From Pseudomonas anatoliensis (GTDB lineage Bacteria; Pseudomonadota; Gammaproteobacteria; Pseudomonadales; Pseudomonadaceae): DNA of 64,000 bases. This document shows, piece after piece, positions 38,155-47,088 of the stretch. The DNA lies in assembly GCF_017976235.1 (NCBI RefSeq), contig NZ_JACVHC010000003.1, positions 310,001 to 374,000 of the forward strand, in the 5' to 3' direction. Position numbers and translations under genes: made by a program. Positions within the stretch are counted from its first letter, which is position 1. The number at the start of each line of letters is the position of its first letter. Below the pieces are notes generated by a model. That model ran no database searches. It worked only from the letters and a program-made list of their open reading frames with translations, and was not told the DNA's origin.

Positions 38155-39237
38155 ATGAACCCTATGTATATCAATCCTTATTTATTTATATTGCCGCGCT
38201 CGCCCGGACAAATAGTCTGGAACTACAAAGATCACACCCAACATGTACTTGATCTGAATTATACGTCACGCCTTGCCCAACTAATAAACGATCCCGAGTT
38301 GTTTGACACACACAACATCATAGACACACAACTATTAAACGCGGGCATTCTAACCGTTTCAAAAATAGACAATCCGCATTGGGGCTGGGATGAACTGTCG
38401 AAGATTTATCATATCGGCACGCAAAACATTCCCTGCGAATACACCCCACAGAATATTCAAGAGTGGTCCAGGCAATACCTGGCGCACTGTGACGAAGTGC
38501 TGGCCACCCCGTCGCCTGCAAAAAGCCGTCCGCAACACGAGGTTGAGCAACATATCTGTTTGCCCGACCCGGACGAATTGAGCGACGACAGCCTGGCTAA
38601 CGCGCTGCTCCAGCGAAAAACCTGTCGCTCCTTTACCGGTGCAGCGATGACGCTCAATAACGTCAGCACTTTGCTTTACCTGACTCTCGGTTACCTGCGC
38701 GAACGCGACACCGATCGGGATGACAGCATCGCCGAAGACCTTTGCGCACGGCGCAGCAGTCCCTCCGGCGGTGGCCTGAACGCATGCGAAGGTTTTCTGC
38801 TGGTGCAGAACGTCGACGACCTGTCGCCCGGGATTTATGCCTATCACCCGGACGAACACTCCATCAGTCGAGTCAATCCATTGCCGTCATCGGCACTGGG
38901 CCAGTTGCTCGGTGGCCAGCATTTCATCAACAACCTGCCGCTGGGATTGTTCATCACGGCGCGGTTTGATCGGCTTTGGTGGAAGTATGGGCACTCCCGC
39001 GCTTATCGCATGGCGTTCGTTGAGGCCGGTCACTTGTCACAAACCTTTCAACTGGTTGCCACGGCACTGGGCCTGAACACCTGGTTGACCGGCGCGTTTG
39101 CCGATGAGCAAGTCGAAACACACCTCAAACTTGAGGGAAGCGCTGAACAGCCAATATTCTTTGTCGGCTGCGGGGAAAGCGATGGACAGGCAATGTGCCA
39201 GGAAATGCGCGAACTGTTGCGCGAGGTCCAGGCATGA
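38155..39237 (+). CDS. SagB-type (ThcOx) flavin-dependent dehydrogenase
   Basis: 360 residues. Residues 1 to about 140 are an N-terminal region typical of SagB-like proteins; about 145-355 form the nitroreductase-fold FMN domain. Recognisable blocks: LLQRKTCRSF (151-160), RRSSPSGGGLNACE (199-212), and KYGHSRAYRMAFVEAGHLSQ (277-296) with ATALGLNTW after it. SagB proteins oxidise azolines to azoles in peptide natural products; related enzymes oxidise other substrates. No YcaO cyclodehydratase is nearby, so azole formation is not implied. It overlaps the next gene by 4 bases. The N-terminal third is AT-rich relative to neighbours. A second ATG at 38164 is possible. Confidence 0.85.
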   Translation: MNPMYINPYLFILPRSPGQIVWNYKDHTQHVLDLNYTSRLAQLINDPELFDTHNIIDTQLLNAGILTVSKIDNPHWGWDELSKIYHIGTQNIPCEYTPQNIQEWSRQYLAHCDEVLATPSPAKSRPQHEVEQHICLPDPDELSDDSLANALLQRKTCRSFTGAAMTLNNVSTLLYLTLGYLRERDTDRDDSIAEDLCARRSSPSGGGLNACEGFLLVQNVDDLSPGIYAYHPDEHSISRVNPLPSSALGQLLGGQHFINNLPLGLFITARFDRLWWKYGHSRAYRMAFVEAGHLSQTFQLVATALGLNTWLTGAFADEQVETHLKLEGSAEQPIFFVGCGESDGQAMCQEMRELLREVQA

Positions 39238-40211
39238 CCGTCCTCAGCGCCGATCCGAGCGAAGCGCCGACGTCCTGGGCGCTCAAATTCACCTTGGGAG
39301 ACTGGGACAGCCGAGCCTCGGTCCGCACCAGCACTCATGACTATCAGTTGCCGGACGATGTGCAGCAACAATTAGAAAGTCGTTACTGGTTTCCACCGGA
39401 CTTCCTGCCCTACCTGTCGCATCCTGCCATTCAAGCAGCAGGGCGTGATGTTATGCATAGGCTGACGGCCAATCATCTGGTGCACTTTCTCGACTACACC
39501 ACCCTGCTCGAACACCGCATCGTGAATCGCGCGGTGGAAGTCATCATCCACCGGGAACTGCCGGTTCATGTGCCTCAAGCAATGAAGCACGCCGCGCTGC
39601 AGCTCTATACCGACGAGGGCTATCACGCGCTGTTTTCCGATCGTCTCGCCGATCAGATCGCCGGGTTCTACGGGATCATCGAACGTCCGGCGATGCCAAA
39701 GCGGATTACGCGCATGAACGCCCTGGTCGCCCGCACTTCGGAGAAAAACCGCCCACTGGTCTGGTTTCTGCTCGGCTTCGTCTCGGAAACCATCATTGCC
39801 CGGGAGCTGCTGGATGTCTGTCGCAACAGTCTGGTGTCCAGCGTCAACGAGATGCTGCGCGATCATCTGGCCGACGAAGCCCGCCACAGCCGCTACTTCG
39901 CCGAAGTGTTCCACTACCTGTGGCTGACCTTGAACAATCGCCAGCGAACCTTCGCCTCCAGATCGCTGTTGGAGATCATCGGGATGTTCTTCGAAGCCGA
40001 CGAGCGCTGGTTGCAACAGAGCCTGCGTGGAGCAGGCATCACCGACAGTGCCGTGACCGACATCATCGCCAGCGTAACGGCGCCGCAAGCCACTCGACTG
40101 CGCGCACGCTCAGGTGCCACCGCCACATTGGACGCACTGAAAAAAGCCGGTTTTTTTGCCTGGCCCACCAACCAGCAACGCTTCGCCAAGGCAGGTCTGA
40201 TCGATGGATAA
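39234..40211 (+). CDS. AurF-family diiron oxygenase
   Basis: 325 residues from the ATG at 39234 that overlaps the SagB-type stop. All seven metal ligands of AurF (p-aminobenzoate N-oxygenase) can be placed: Glu93 (TTLLEHRIVN), Glu128 and His131 (YTDEGYHAL), Glu185 (SETIIA), His211, Glu215 and His218 (DHLADEARHSRYF). Spacings Glu-35-Glu-3-His and His-4-Glu-3-His equal those of AurF. Such enzymes oxidise amines to hydroxylamine or nitro groups, or hydroxylate carbon. Here the substrate may be the short peptide or a small amine. It overlaps the exporter gene by 8 bases. Confidence 0.87.
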   Translation: MTVLSADPSEAPTSWALKFTLGDWDSRASVRTSTHDYQLPDDVQQQLESRYWFPPDFLPYLSHPAIQAAGRDVMHRLTANHLVHFLDYTTLLEHRIVNRAVEVIIHRELPVHVPQAMKHAALQLYTDEGYHALFSDRLADQIAGFYGIIERPAMPKRITRMNALVARTSEKNRPLVWFLLGFVSETIIARELLDVCRNSLVSSVNEMLRDHLADEARHSRYFAEVFHYLWLTLNNRQRTFASRSLLEIIGMFFEADERWLQQSLRGAGITDSAVTDIIASVTAPQATRLRARSGATATLDALKKAGFFAWPTNQQRFAKAGLIDG

Positions 40212-41436
40212 CAGAGAATCAGTGGCAAACGCCAAACGACGCCGTGGCGCGGTCAGCCTTTTATTGGCAATGGTGCTGCTTGGCGTGTTTCCGCTGGATG
40301 TCGTGCTGCCTTCATTTCCGGCACTGGCGACGCACTTTCGCACCACACCGAGCGACATTGCGCTGTCGATCAGTCTGTTCGCCGTGGGAATCGCGTTTGC
40401 CCAGGTCTTGATCGGGCCACTGTCCGACGTGATCGGGCGCAAGGGCTTGCTGCTCGCGGGCATGATCGTGTCGATACTCGGCGCTCTTGGTTGCGTGATG
40501 ACCAGCGATTACACGCTGTTTCTGATATTTCGGGTTGTGCAGGCAGTGGGGTGCGGCTGTTTCGTGCTGTCCCAAGCGCTGGTGCAGGATCTGTTCGCGG
40601 GAGAAGAGCGCGATCGCCTGCGCATCCTGATGGTCACTGCAGGCGGGATCTTCATTTCAGTTTCACCGCTGGCCGGCACCTTTCTGCAGGCCACCCTTGG
40701 CTGGCGCGGCAGTTTCTGGGTATTTATTGCGCTATCGACAGTGGTACTCGTCAAAGCCTGGTTGCTTCTGGACAACATTCGTCCGGCCAGCAACGGCGAA
40801 CGACTGGGTTTCATACAGTCTTACCAACGGGTGCTGGGGAGTTTCGAGTTCGTCAGCTACTGGCTGATATCAGCGTTTGCCTTCGCCTGCCACTTCTCGT
40901 TCATCGTTATTTCGCCGCTGATCTTCATGGATCAATTGCAACTCGCGCCTTATGACTTTTCGCTGATTCTGCTGATTTACGGTGCTGCCTATGTTGCCGG
41001 CGGCATCATCGCCTCCTTGCTGAGTCGACGCATCACGCCCGGCCGGCAAATCATTATCGGGCTGAGTCTGATCCTGTCGTCGGGGCTGCTGACGCTGTAT
41101 CTGGCGACCCACCATGCGCTGACCCCGATGGCTGTGCTGATCCCGATGCTGATGTGTACCGCTGGAACTACCATCTCCCGGCCGGCCGCTACTTCTCGGG
41201 CCATGGGCCTGTTTCCCGATAACGCCGGTACCTCCGCCTCGGCCGGCAGCACCATCGTTTTCATTTGCGGCGGATTGATCAGCGCGCTGATAAGCCTCAG
41301 TCCTGCCAATCTGCAATTCACGCTGGGCTACAGTTTCGTGCTGCTCAGTTGCGTGGCACTGGCATTGAACAGAGGCATCAGCCGTCGAGCAAAAAACCTT
41401 CAGACCAGCGCGATCGTGCAGCCGGACAGCGATTAA
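40204..41436 (+). CDS. Bcr/CflA family MFS exporter
   Basis: 410 residues, twelve predicted membrane helices. DHA1/Bcr-CflA features: LPSFPALATHF after helix 1, the motif A-like GPLSDVIGRKGLLLAG between helices 2 and 3, and RVVQAVGCGCFVLSQALVQDLF in helix 4. Family members export drugs, dipeptides or cysteine metabolites. Translation is coupled to the diiron oxygenase by an 8-base overlap, so the natural inference is that it exports the product of this operon or gives self-resistance. Confidence 0.88.
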   Translation: MDNRESVANAKRRRGAVSLLLAMVLLGVFPLDVVLPSFPALATHFRTTPSDIALSISLFAVGIAFAQVLIGPLSDVIGRKGLLLAGMIVSILGALGCVMTSDYTLFLIFRVVQAVGCGCFVLSQALVQDLFAGEERDRLRILMVTAGGIFISVSPLAGTFLQATLGWRGSFWVFIALSTVVLVKAWLLLDNIRPASNGERLGFIQSYQRVLGSFEFVSYWLISAFAFACHFSFIVISPLIFMDQLQLAPYDFSLILLIYGAAYVAGGIIASLLSRRITPGRQIIIGLSLILSSGLLTLYLATHHALTPMAVLIPMLMCTAGTTISRPAATSRAMGLFPDNAGTSASAGSTIVFICGGLISALISLSPANLQFTLGYSFVLLSCVALALNRGISRRAKNLQTSAIVQPDSD

Positions 41437-41703
41437 TCCTGCCGGTCGTCACGCAACAGGCACCGTCGGCACTGCAACAACGCTTTGCGCCATTCCCTCC
41501 AGACGCCAGCGGTGTAGAATCGCCAGATTCATCGCCATTCATCCCCCGGCGGGTTTATGAGCTCAGGCTGAGGCAAGCGGCGATCCCGCAAAGTCATCGG
41601 CAACTTCAGGACACACGGCTATTTCTGAGTGTTCCAGACGTCAATAGAAGCTCTCTCCCCTTTTGCACCTGATTAGTAAGTGATTAGCCGCCCGGAGTGC
41701 TCC

Positions 41704-43545
41704 ATGCCAGATTATCGTTCGAAAACATCCACCCACGGCCGCAACATGGCCGGCGCCCGCGCACTGTGGCGCGCCACCGGGATGAAAGATGACGACTTCA
41801 AAAAGCCGATCATCGCCATTGCCAACTCATTCACCCAGTTCGTACCGGGCCATGTGCACCTGAAGGATCTGGGCCAGTTGGTCGCCCGTGAAATCGAACG
41901 CGCCGGTGGCGTGGCCAAGGAATTCAACACCATCGCCGTGGATGACGGCATCGCCATGGGCCACGACGGCATGCTCTATTCGCTGCCGAGCCGCGAGATC
42001 ATCGCCGACTCCGTCGAGTACATGGTCAACGCCCACTGCGCCGACGCCATTGTCTGCATCTCCAACTGCGACAAGATCACCCCGGGTATGTTGATGGCTG
42101 CCTTGCGCCTGAACATTCCGGTGATTTTCGTTTCCGGCGGCCCGATGGAAGCAGGCAAGACCAAACTCGCCTCCCACGGCCTCGACCTCGTCGATGCCAT
42201 GGTCATCGCCGCCGACGCCAGCGCTTCTGACGAGAAAGTCGCTGAATACGAGCGCAGCGCCTGCCCTACCTGCGGCTCGTGCTCCGGCATGTTCACCGCC
42301 AACTCGATGAACTGCCTGACCGAAGCCCTCGGTCTTGCACTGCCGGGCAACGGTTCGACCCTCGCTACCCACAGCGACCGCGAACAACTGTTCCTGCAGG
42401 CCGGCCGCACCATCGTCGAGCTGTGCAAGCGCTACTACACAGAGGACGACGAGTCGGTATTGCCGCGTAACATCGCCAATTTCAAGGCGTTCGAGAACGC
42501 GATGATGCTCGACATCGCCATGGGCGGTTCGACCAACACCATCCTGCATTTGCTGGCTGCCGCGCAAGAAGCCGAAATCGCTTTCGACCTGCGTGACATT
42601 GATCGCCTGTCGCGCATCGTGCCGCAGCTGTGCAAAGTCGCGCCGAACATCCAGAAGTACCACATGGAAGATGTGCACCGTGCCGGCGGCATCTTCAGCA
42701 TCCTCGGTTCGCTGGCCCGGGGCGGCCTGCTGCACACAGACCTGCCGACCGTGCACAGCCGCAGCATGGAAGAAGCCATCGCCAAGTGGGACATCACCCA
42801 GACCACCGATGAAGCCGTGCATCACTTCTTCAAGGCGGGCCCGGCGGGCATCCCGACCCAGACTGCATTCAGCCAGTCGACGCGTTGGGAAAGCCTCGAT
42901 GACGACCGTGAAAACGGCTGCATCCGTAGCTTCGAGCACGCCTATTCGAAAGAAGGTGGCCTGGCCGTGCTCTACGGCAACATCGCGCTCGATGGCTGCG
43001 TGGTGAAAACCGCTGGCGTCGACGAGTCGATCCACGTCTTTGAAGGCAACGCGAAAATCTTCGAAAGCCAGGACAGCGCCGTACGCGGCATCCTCGCCGA
43101 CGAAGTGAAAGAAGGCGACATCGTCATCATTCGCTACGAAGGCCCGAAAGGTGGCCCGGGCATGCAAGAAATGCTCTACCCGACTTCGTACCTGAAATCC
43201 AAAGGACTGGGCAAAGCGTGCGCCCTGCTTACCGACGGCCGTTTCTCCGGCGGTACCTCGGGTCTGTCCATCGGCCACGCTTCGCCAGAAGCCGCGGCAG
43301 GCGGTGCGATTGGCCTGGTGCAGGATGGCGACAAGGTGCTGATCGACATTCCAAATCGCTCGATCAACCTGTTGGTCAGCGACGAAGAACTGGCCGCACG
43401 CCGGATTGAGCAGGACAAGAAAGGCTGGAAACCGGTGGAAATCCGTCCACGCAAAGTCACCACCGCCCTTAAGGCCTACGCCCTGCTGGCAACCAGTGCC
43501 GACAAAGGCGCTGTGCGTGACAAGGCGATGCTCGACGGGCTGTAA
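41704..43545 (+). CDS. ilvD: Dihydroxy-acid dehydratase
   Basis: 613 residues from the ATG at 41704 (CGGAGTG site). It dehydrates dihydroxy-isovalerate and -methylvalerate in branched-chain amino acid synthesis with an iron-sulfur cluster. [20 protein letters not shown] start, cluster cysteines in [10 protein letters not shown] and [18 protein letters not shown], and [16 protein letters not shown] near the C-terminus are all intact. Monocistronic, with an intrinsic terminator. Confidence 0.97.
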   Translation: MPDYRSKTSTHGRNMAGARALWRATGMKDDDFKKPIIAIANSFTQFVPGHVHLKDLGQLVAREIERAGGVAKEFNTIAVDDGIAMGHDGMLYSLPSREIIADSVEYMVNAHCADAIVCISNCDKITPGMLMAALRLNIPVIFVSGGPMEAGKTKLASHGLDLVDAMVIAADASASDEKVAEYERSACPTCGSCSGMFTANSMNCLTEALGLALPGNGSTLATHSDREQLFLQAGRTIVELCKRYYTEDDESVLPRNIANFKAFENAMMLDIAMGGSTNTILHLLAAAQEAEIAFDLRDIDRLSRIVPQLCKVAPNIQKYHMEDVHRAGGIFSILGSLARGGLLHTDLPTVHSRSMEEAIAKWDITQTTDEAVHHFFKAGPAGIPTQTAFSQSTRWESLDDDRENGCIRSFEHAYSKEGGLAVLYGNIALDGCVVKTAGVDESIHVFEGNAKIFESQDSAVRGILADEVKEGDIVIIRYEGPKGGPGMQEMLYPTSYLKSKGLGKACALLTDGRFSGGTSGLSIGHASPEAAAGGAIGLVQDGDKVLIDIPNRSINLLVSDEELAARRIEQDKKGWKPVEIRPRKVTTALKAYALLATSADKGAVRDKAMLDGL

Positions 43546-43563
43546 GCCTCGACAGCAAAAACA

Positions 43564-43596
43564 AAAATGCCCCGCTAAAGTGCGGGGCATTTTTTT
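43564..43596 (+). terminator. Intrinsic terminator of ilvD
   Basis: AAAATGCCCCGC and GCGGGGCATTTT form a perfect 12-base-pair stem with a 6-base loop, followed by further Ts, 18 bases after the ilvD stop. Confidence 0.93.
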
Positions 43597-43615
43597 GCCT
43601 GAAGACTCGCCCCCC

Positions 43616-43687
43616 TGTAGGAGCTGCCGAAGGCTGCGATCTTTTGATCTTGCCTTTAAAAGATCGCAACCTTCGGCAGCTCCTACA
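43616..43687. repeat. Palindromic REP pair after ilvD
   Basis: TGTAGGAGCTGCCGAAGGCT at 43616 returns in reverse complement to 43687 with one mismatch and a very short centre. It lies between the ilvD terminator and the convergent HAD gene. Confidence 0.9.
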
Positions 43688-43704
43688 GGGGGATGGTGGG
43701 GGTC

Positions 43705-44766
43705 TTACTGCATTTCCTCAGGCTTGACGATCACCCAGTTCTTGTCCGCCGTCACCGGCAATCCTTCCTTGGCCTGCGCCGCCGCATGCTTGGCCATCAT
43801 GCCGTTGATTTGCGTCATGTACTTGTCCTTGCGGTTGATCCACAAGTGAATACCGCCCTTGGCCACGTCGACATCGTGGAACAGCATGTAGCCGTCGCTG
43901 GTGGGCGTATCGCCGCCGACCAATACCGGTTTTTTCCACTCATCGATGTAGGTCAGGATCGCTGCGTGCTTGCCGGCCATCCAGGTCGCCGGGGTCCACA
44001 GGTACGGGGTCAGCTCCAGACCAAGGTTGGCCTTCTCGTCGTATTTGCCCGCAGTGATTTGCTTGCGTGCGGTGGTCAGCTCATTGGTCTCGCGGTTCTT
44101 CAGCAGCAGACTCACGCCGATGACGTTTTGCGGTTTGACGTTGTAGCCGTACTTGGGATCAGCCGCGACCATGCGCACCAGTTCTTCAGAGGCGGCGGTC
44201 ATCACGTAGACCTCAATGCCGTTCTCCATCAGCTTGTTGTACAGCTCTTGCTGGCCGGTAAAAATCTTCGGCGGATTGACGTCGAGTTTCTTGACCACAT
44301 CGCCTTCGTAATACGTGGCCGGCACCGGTTTGCCCGAGGCCATCAGCTCATCGACGTAGCCTTTGAGTTCCTTGAGGGTGAAGCCGGAGAACACCTGCGC
44401 CACCCACGGGTAGCAGACCATGTCGTCAACTTCGCAGAGACGATAGTAGTAACTGAACAGGCTTTCCTTGTGGTCGGCGGTGTCCTTGAACGGCATCAGT
44501 TTCAGGGAGGGGTCGAGTTTGTCGCGGGTGATCAGGCCCTTGTTTTCCATGAACGGCAACAAGGACTCTTCGAGGTCGTAGCGGTAACTGGTGTTGTCCA
44601 TGTCGAACACCGCGTAGTTACCCTTGTTGGCGTTGGCCGCAATCATCGCGTCCAGCGCCTTGGCCTGATCGGCCGGCCAGTGTTTCAAGTCGGTAGCGAA
44701 GGCCTGAGTGGCCAGGCCCATCCCCACAGTCAGTGCGACAGCCAGAAATTTCGGTGCGAACTTCAT
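43705..44766 (-). CDS. pchP: Phosphorylcholine-phosphatase-like exported HAD protein
   Basis: 353 residues with a signal peptide (cleavage near ATQAFA, residue 24). HAD motifs: AVFDMDNTS (motif I), MTAASEE (motif II) and VLVGGDTPTSDGYM (motif IV), close to P. aeruginosa phosphorylcholine phosphatase PchP (DMDNT, SAA, GDTPDSD). That enzyme releases choline from phosphorylcholine in the periplasm and is induced by choline via GbdR. The Thr in place of Ser in motif II is a conservative difference. Single gene, divergent from tcyP. Confidence 0.82.
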   Translation of the reverse strand: MKFAPKFLAVALTVGMGLATQAFATDLKHWPADQAKALDAMIAANANKGNYAVFDMDNTSYRYDLEESLLPFMENKGLITRDKLDPSLKLMPFKDTADHKESLFSYYYRLCEVDDMVCYPWVAQVFSGFTLKELKGYVDELMASGKPVPATYYEGDVVKKLDVNPPKIFTGQQELYNKLMENGIEVYVMTAASEELVRMVAADPKYGYNVKPQNVIGVSLLLKNRETNELTTARKQITAGKYDEKANLGLELTPYLWTPATWMAGKHAAILTYIDEWKKPVLVGGDTPTSDGYMLFHDVDVAKGGIHLWINRKDKYMTQINGMMAKHAAAQAKEGLPVTADKNWVIVKPEEMQ

Positions 44767-44886
44767 CGGCGCTTTCTCCCTGATCTAAAAGCATCGACGC
44801 TAACAAATACGTGTGACAGTCCTCGTCTGTCAGCGACCGCCCCCGCCCCTTTTTGCGCCAAATGCATTGCTGTGAGCGACACACGC

Positions 44887-44928
44887 TTATTCCAAAAACG
44901 ACGGACACCATACGTTTTCGGTATTAAA
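44887..44928 (+). promoter_or_regulatory. Imperfect inverted repeat upstream of the cystine transporter
   Basis: TTATTCCAAAAACG at 44887-44900 and CGTTTTCGGTATTAAA at 44913-44928 are inverted copies matching at about 11 of 14 positions, 12 bases apart. LysR-type activators bind such sites, and CysB is the obvious candidate given the gene controlled. No -10/-35 pair is assigned. Confidence 0.4.
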
Positions 44929-45008
44929 TCATTAGTTTTCAAGCTGTTAGGCTTGCCGGTTCGCAGCAGCCCCGGAAGGCTGTTGGCAAAGACTTTCCTG
45001 GAGTTCTC

Positions 45009-46400
45009 ATGAATCTACCGTTGATTCTCAACCTGCTGGTGTTCCTCGCCCTGCTCTTCGGTCTGGCGCAAACTCGCCACACTTCGTGGAGCCTGGCGAA
45101 AAAAGTCCTGCTCGCGCTGGCCCTCGGCGTGGCATTCGGCGTTGCGCTGCACAGCATTTACGGTGCCGGCAACCCGGTGCTGAAAGCTTCGATCGGCTGG
45201 TTCGATCTGGTCGGCAACGGCTACGTGCAGTTGCTGCAAATGATCGTCATCCCGCTGGTGTTCGCCTCGATCCTCAGCGCGGTGGCCCGCCTGCACAACG
45301 CGTCGTCGTTGGGCAAGATCAGCTTCCTGACCATCGGTACGCTGCTGTTCACCACCGCGATTGCGGCGCTGATCGGTATCGGCCTGACCAACCTGTTCGG
45401 CCTCACCGCCGAAGGTCTGGTCGCCGGCACTCAGGAAATGGCCCGTCTGCAAACCATTCAGACTGACTACGCCGGCAAGGTTGCCGACCTGAATGTGCCG
45501 CAACTGTTGCTGTCGTTCATCCCGCAGAACCCGTTCGCCGACCTGGCCCGGGCCAAGCCGACCTCGATCATCAGTGTGGTGATTTTCGCGGCGTTCCTCG
45601 GAGTTGCCGCGCTGCAACTGCTCAAGGATGACGTTGAAAAAGGTCAGAAAGTGATCAACGCCATCGACACCCTGCAAGCCTGGGTGATGCGTCTGGTGCG
45701 TCTGGTGATGAAGCTGACCCCGTACGGCGTGCTGGCGCTGATGACCAAAGTCGTCGCCGGTTCCAACTTGCAAGACATCATCAAGCTCGGCAGTTTCGTC
45801 GTGGTCTCGTACCTCGGTCTGGGCCTGATGTTTGTGGTGCACGGCTTGCTGGTGTCGGCGGCCGGGATCAACCCGCTGCGCTTCTTCCGCAAGATCTGGC
45901 CGGTGCTGACGTTCGCGTTCACCAGTCGTTCCAGTGCAGCGAGCATTCCGCTGAGCATCGAAGCGCAGACCCGTCGTCTGGGTATTCCGCAGTCTGTGGC
46001 GAGTTTTGCTGCTTCGTTCGGTGCGACTATCGGTCAAAACGGCTGCGCAGGTCTGTACCCGGCAATGTTGGCGGTGATGGTTGCGCCGACCGTGGGCATC
46101 AACCCGCTGGATCCGCTGTGGATCGCCACGCTGGTAGCGATTGTGACTCTGAGTTCGGCCGGTGTGGCGGGCGTAGGTGGCGGTGCGACGTTCGCAGCGT
46201 TGATCGTGCTGCCGGCGATGGGTTTGCCGGTGTCTTTGGTGGCGCTGCTGATTTCGGTTGAGCCGCTGATCGACATGGGTCGTACGGCGTTGAACGTGAG
46301 TGGTTCGATCACGGCGGGTGCGATTACCAGCCAGGTGATGCAGCAGACGGATAAAGAACTGCTGGATGCGGATGAGCATGCGGAGTTGGCGCAGGCTTGA
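45009..46400 (+). CDS. tcyP: L-cystine transporter (TcyP/YdjN type)
   Basis: 463 residues, a dicarboxylate/amino acid:cation symporter (DAACS) protein with about eight membrane helices and two hairpin loops. [37 protein letters not shown] (first hairpin) and [18 protein letters not shown] (motif near the substrate site) are typical of YdjN/TcyP cystine carriers rather than glutamate or dicarboxylate members. A CTGGAG site precedes the ATG. Confidence 0.9.
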   Translation: MNLPLILNLLVFLALLFGLAQTRHTSWSLAKKVLLALALGVAFGVALHSIYGAGNPVLKASIGWFDLVGNGYVQLLQMIVIPLVFASILSAVARLHNASSLGKISFLTIGTLLFTTAIAALIGIGLTNLFGLTAEGLVAGTQEMARLQTIQTDYAGKVADLNVPQLLLSFIPQNPFADLARAKPTSIISVVIFAAFLGVAALQLLKDDVEKGQKVINAIDTLQAWVMRLVRLVMKLTPYGVLALMTKVVAGSNLQDIIKLGSFVVVSYLGLGLMFVVHGLLVSAAGINPLRFFRKIWPVLTFAFTSRSSAASIPLSIEAQTRRLGIPQSVASFAASFGATIGQNGCAGLYPAMLAVMVAPTVGINPLDPLWIATLVAIVTLSSAGVAGVGGGATFAALIVLPAMGLPVSLVALLISVEPLIDMGRTALNVSGSITAGAITSQVMQQTDKELLDADEHAELAQA

Positions 46401-46407
46401 TGTAAAG

Positions 46408-46492
46408 CAAGATCAAAAGATCGCAGGCTTCGCCAGCTCCTACAGGGGAAATGCGAACACCCTGTAGGAGCTGCCGCAGGCTGCGATCTTTT
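46408..46492. repeat. Two facing REP units between tcyP and folA
   Basis: Units 46408-46444 and 46463-46492 are inverted to each other. The second ends in the folA stop codon: on the minus strand the TAA stop is followed directly by AAGATCGCAG of the REP. Confidence 0.87.
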
Positions 46493-47003
46493 AGGCCTTC
46501 TCCCAAACCTCGAAGTTGTAAGCGGGCTTATCGCCCTCGGCCGGATTAGCCACGTTCGACACCAGTTTCCACTGGTTCAAATCGAACTCCGGAAACCACG
46601 CATCGCCTTCCGGGCTCAGCGCCACACGGGTCAGGTACAGACGATCCGCCTGCGCCAGCCCTTGCGCATACAACTGCGCCCCGCCAATCAGCATCAGCTC
46701 ATCGACGCCCTGCTCTTTGGCCCACTCTTCAGCGCGAACCACCGCCGCTTCCAGCGACGGATAAACCTCGGCACCTTCGAGCACCAGATCGGCCTGACGG
46801 CTGACCACGATGTTCAAGCGCCCCGGCAGCGGGCGACCGAGCGAGTCCCAGGTCTTGCGACCCATGATGATCGGCTTGCCGAGGGTCGTGGCCTTGAAGT
46901 ATTTGAAGTCGCCCGGCAGGTGCCAGGGCATGCTGTTGTCGACGCCGATCACACGGTTTTCACCGAGGGCTGCGATCAGGCTGAGGGGGAGTGATTTAGT
47001 CAT
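46491..47003 (-). CDS. folA: Dihydrofolate reductase
   Basis: 170 residues from the ATG at 47003. It reduces dihydrofolate with NADPH; trimethoprim target. Motifs: SLIAALGENRVIGVDNSMPWHLPGD (Asp in the active site near residue 28), GRKTWDSLGRPLPGR and LMLIGGAQLYAQGL. The frame continues upstream but the MTKSLPLS start gives the normal length. Its stop overlaps a REP unit. Confidence 0.96.
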   Translation of the reverse strand: MTKSLPLSLIAALGENRVIGVDNSMPWHLPGDFKYFKATTLGKPIIMGRKTWDSLGRPLPGRLNIVVSRQADLVLEGAEVYPSLEAAVVRAEEWAKEQGVDELMLIGGAQLYAQGLAQADRLYLTRVALSPEGDAWFPEFDLNQWKLVSNVANPAEGDKPAYNFEVWEKA

Positions 47004-47088
47004 GCCGGCGAGGATACCAGAGCCTCGCTTACCCCGATAAGCGCCACAGCGGTTATGCTCTCGACTCAATTGAGCGACGGAATGGCGC

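Noticed and set aside
38155..39237. SagB-type gene as proof of an azole (TOMM) cluster
   Set aside because: No YcaO cyclodehydratase or E1-like protein is present, and the short peptide has no Cys/Ser/Thr near its end.
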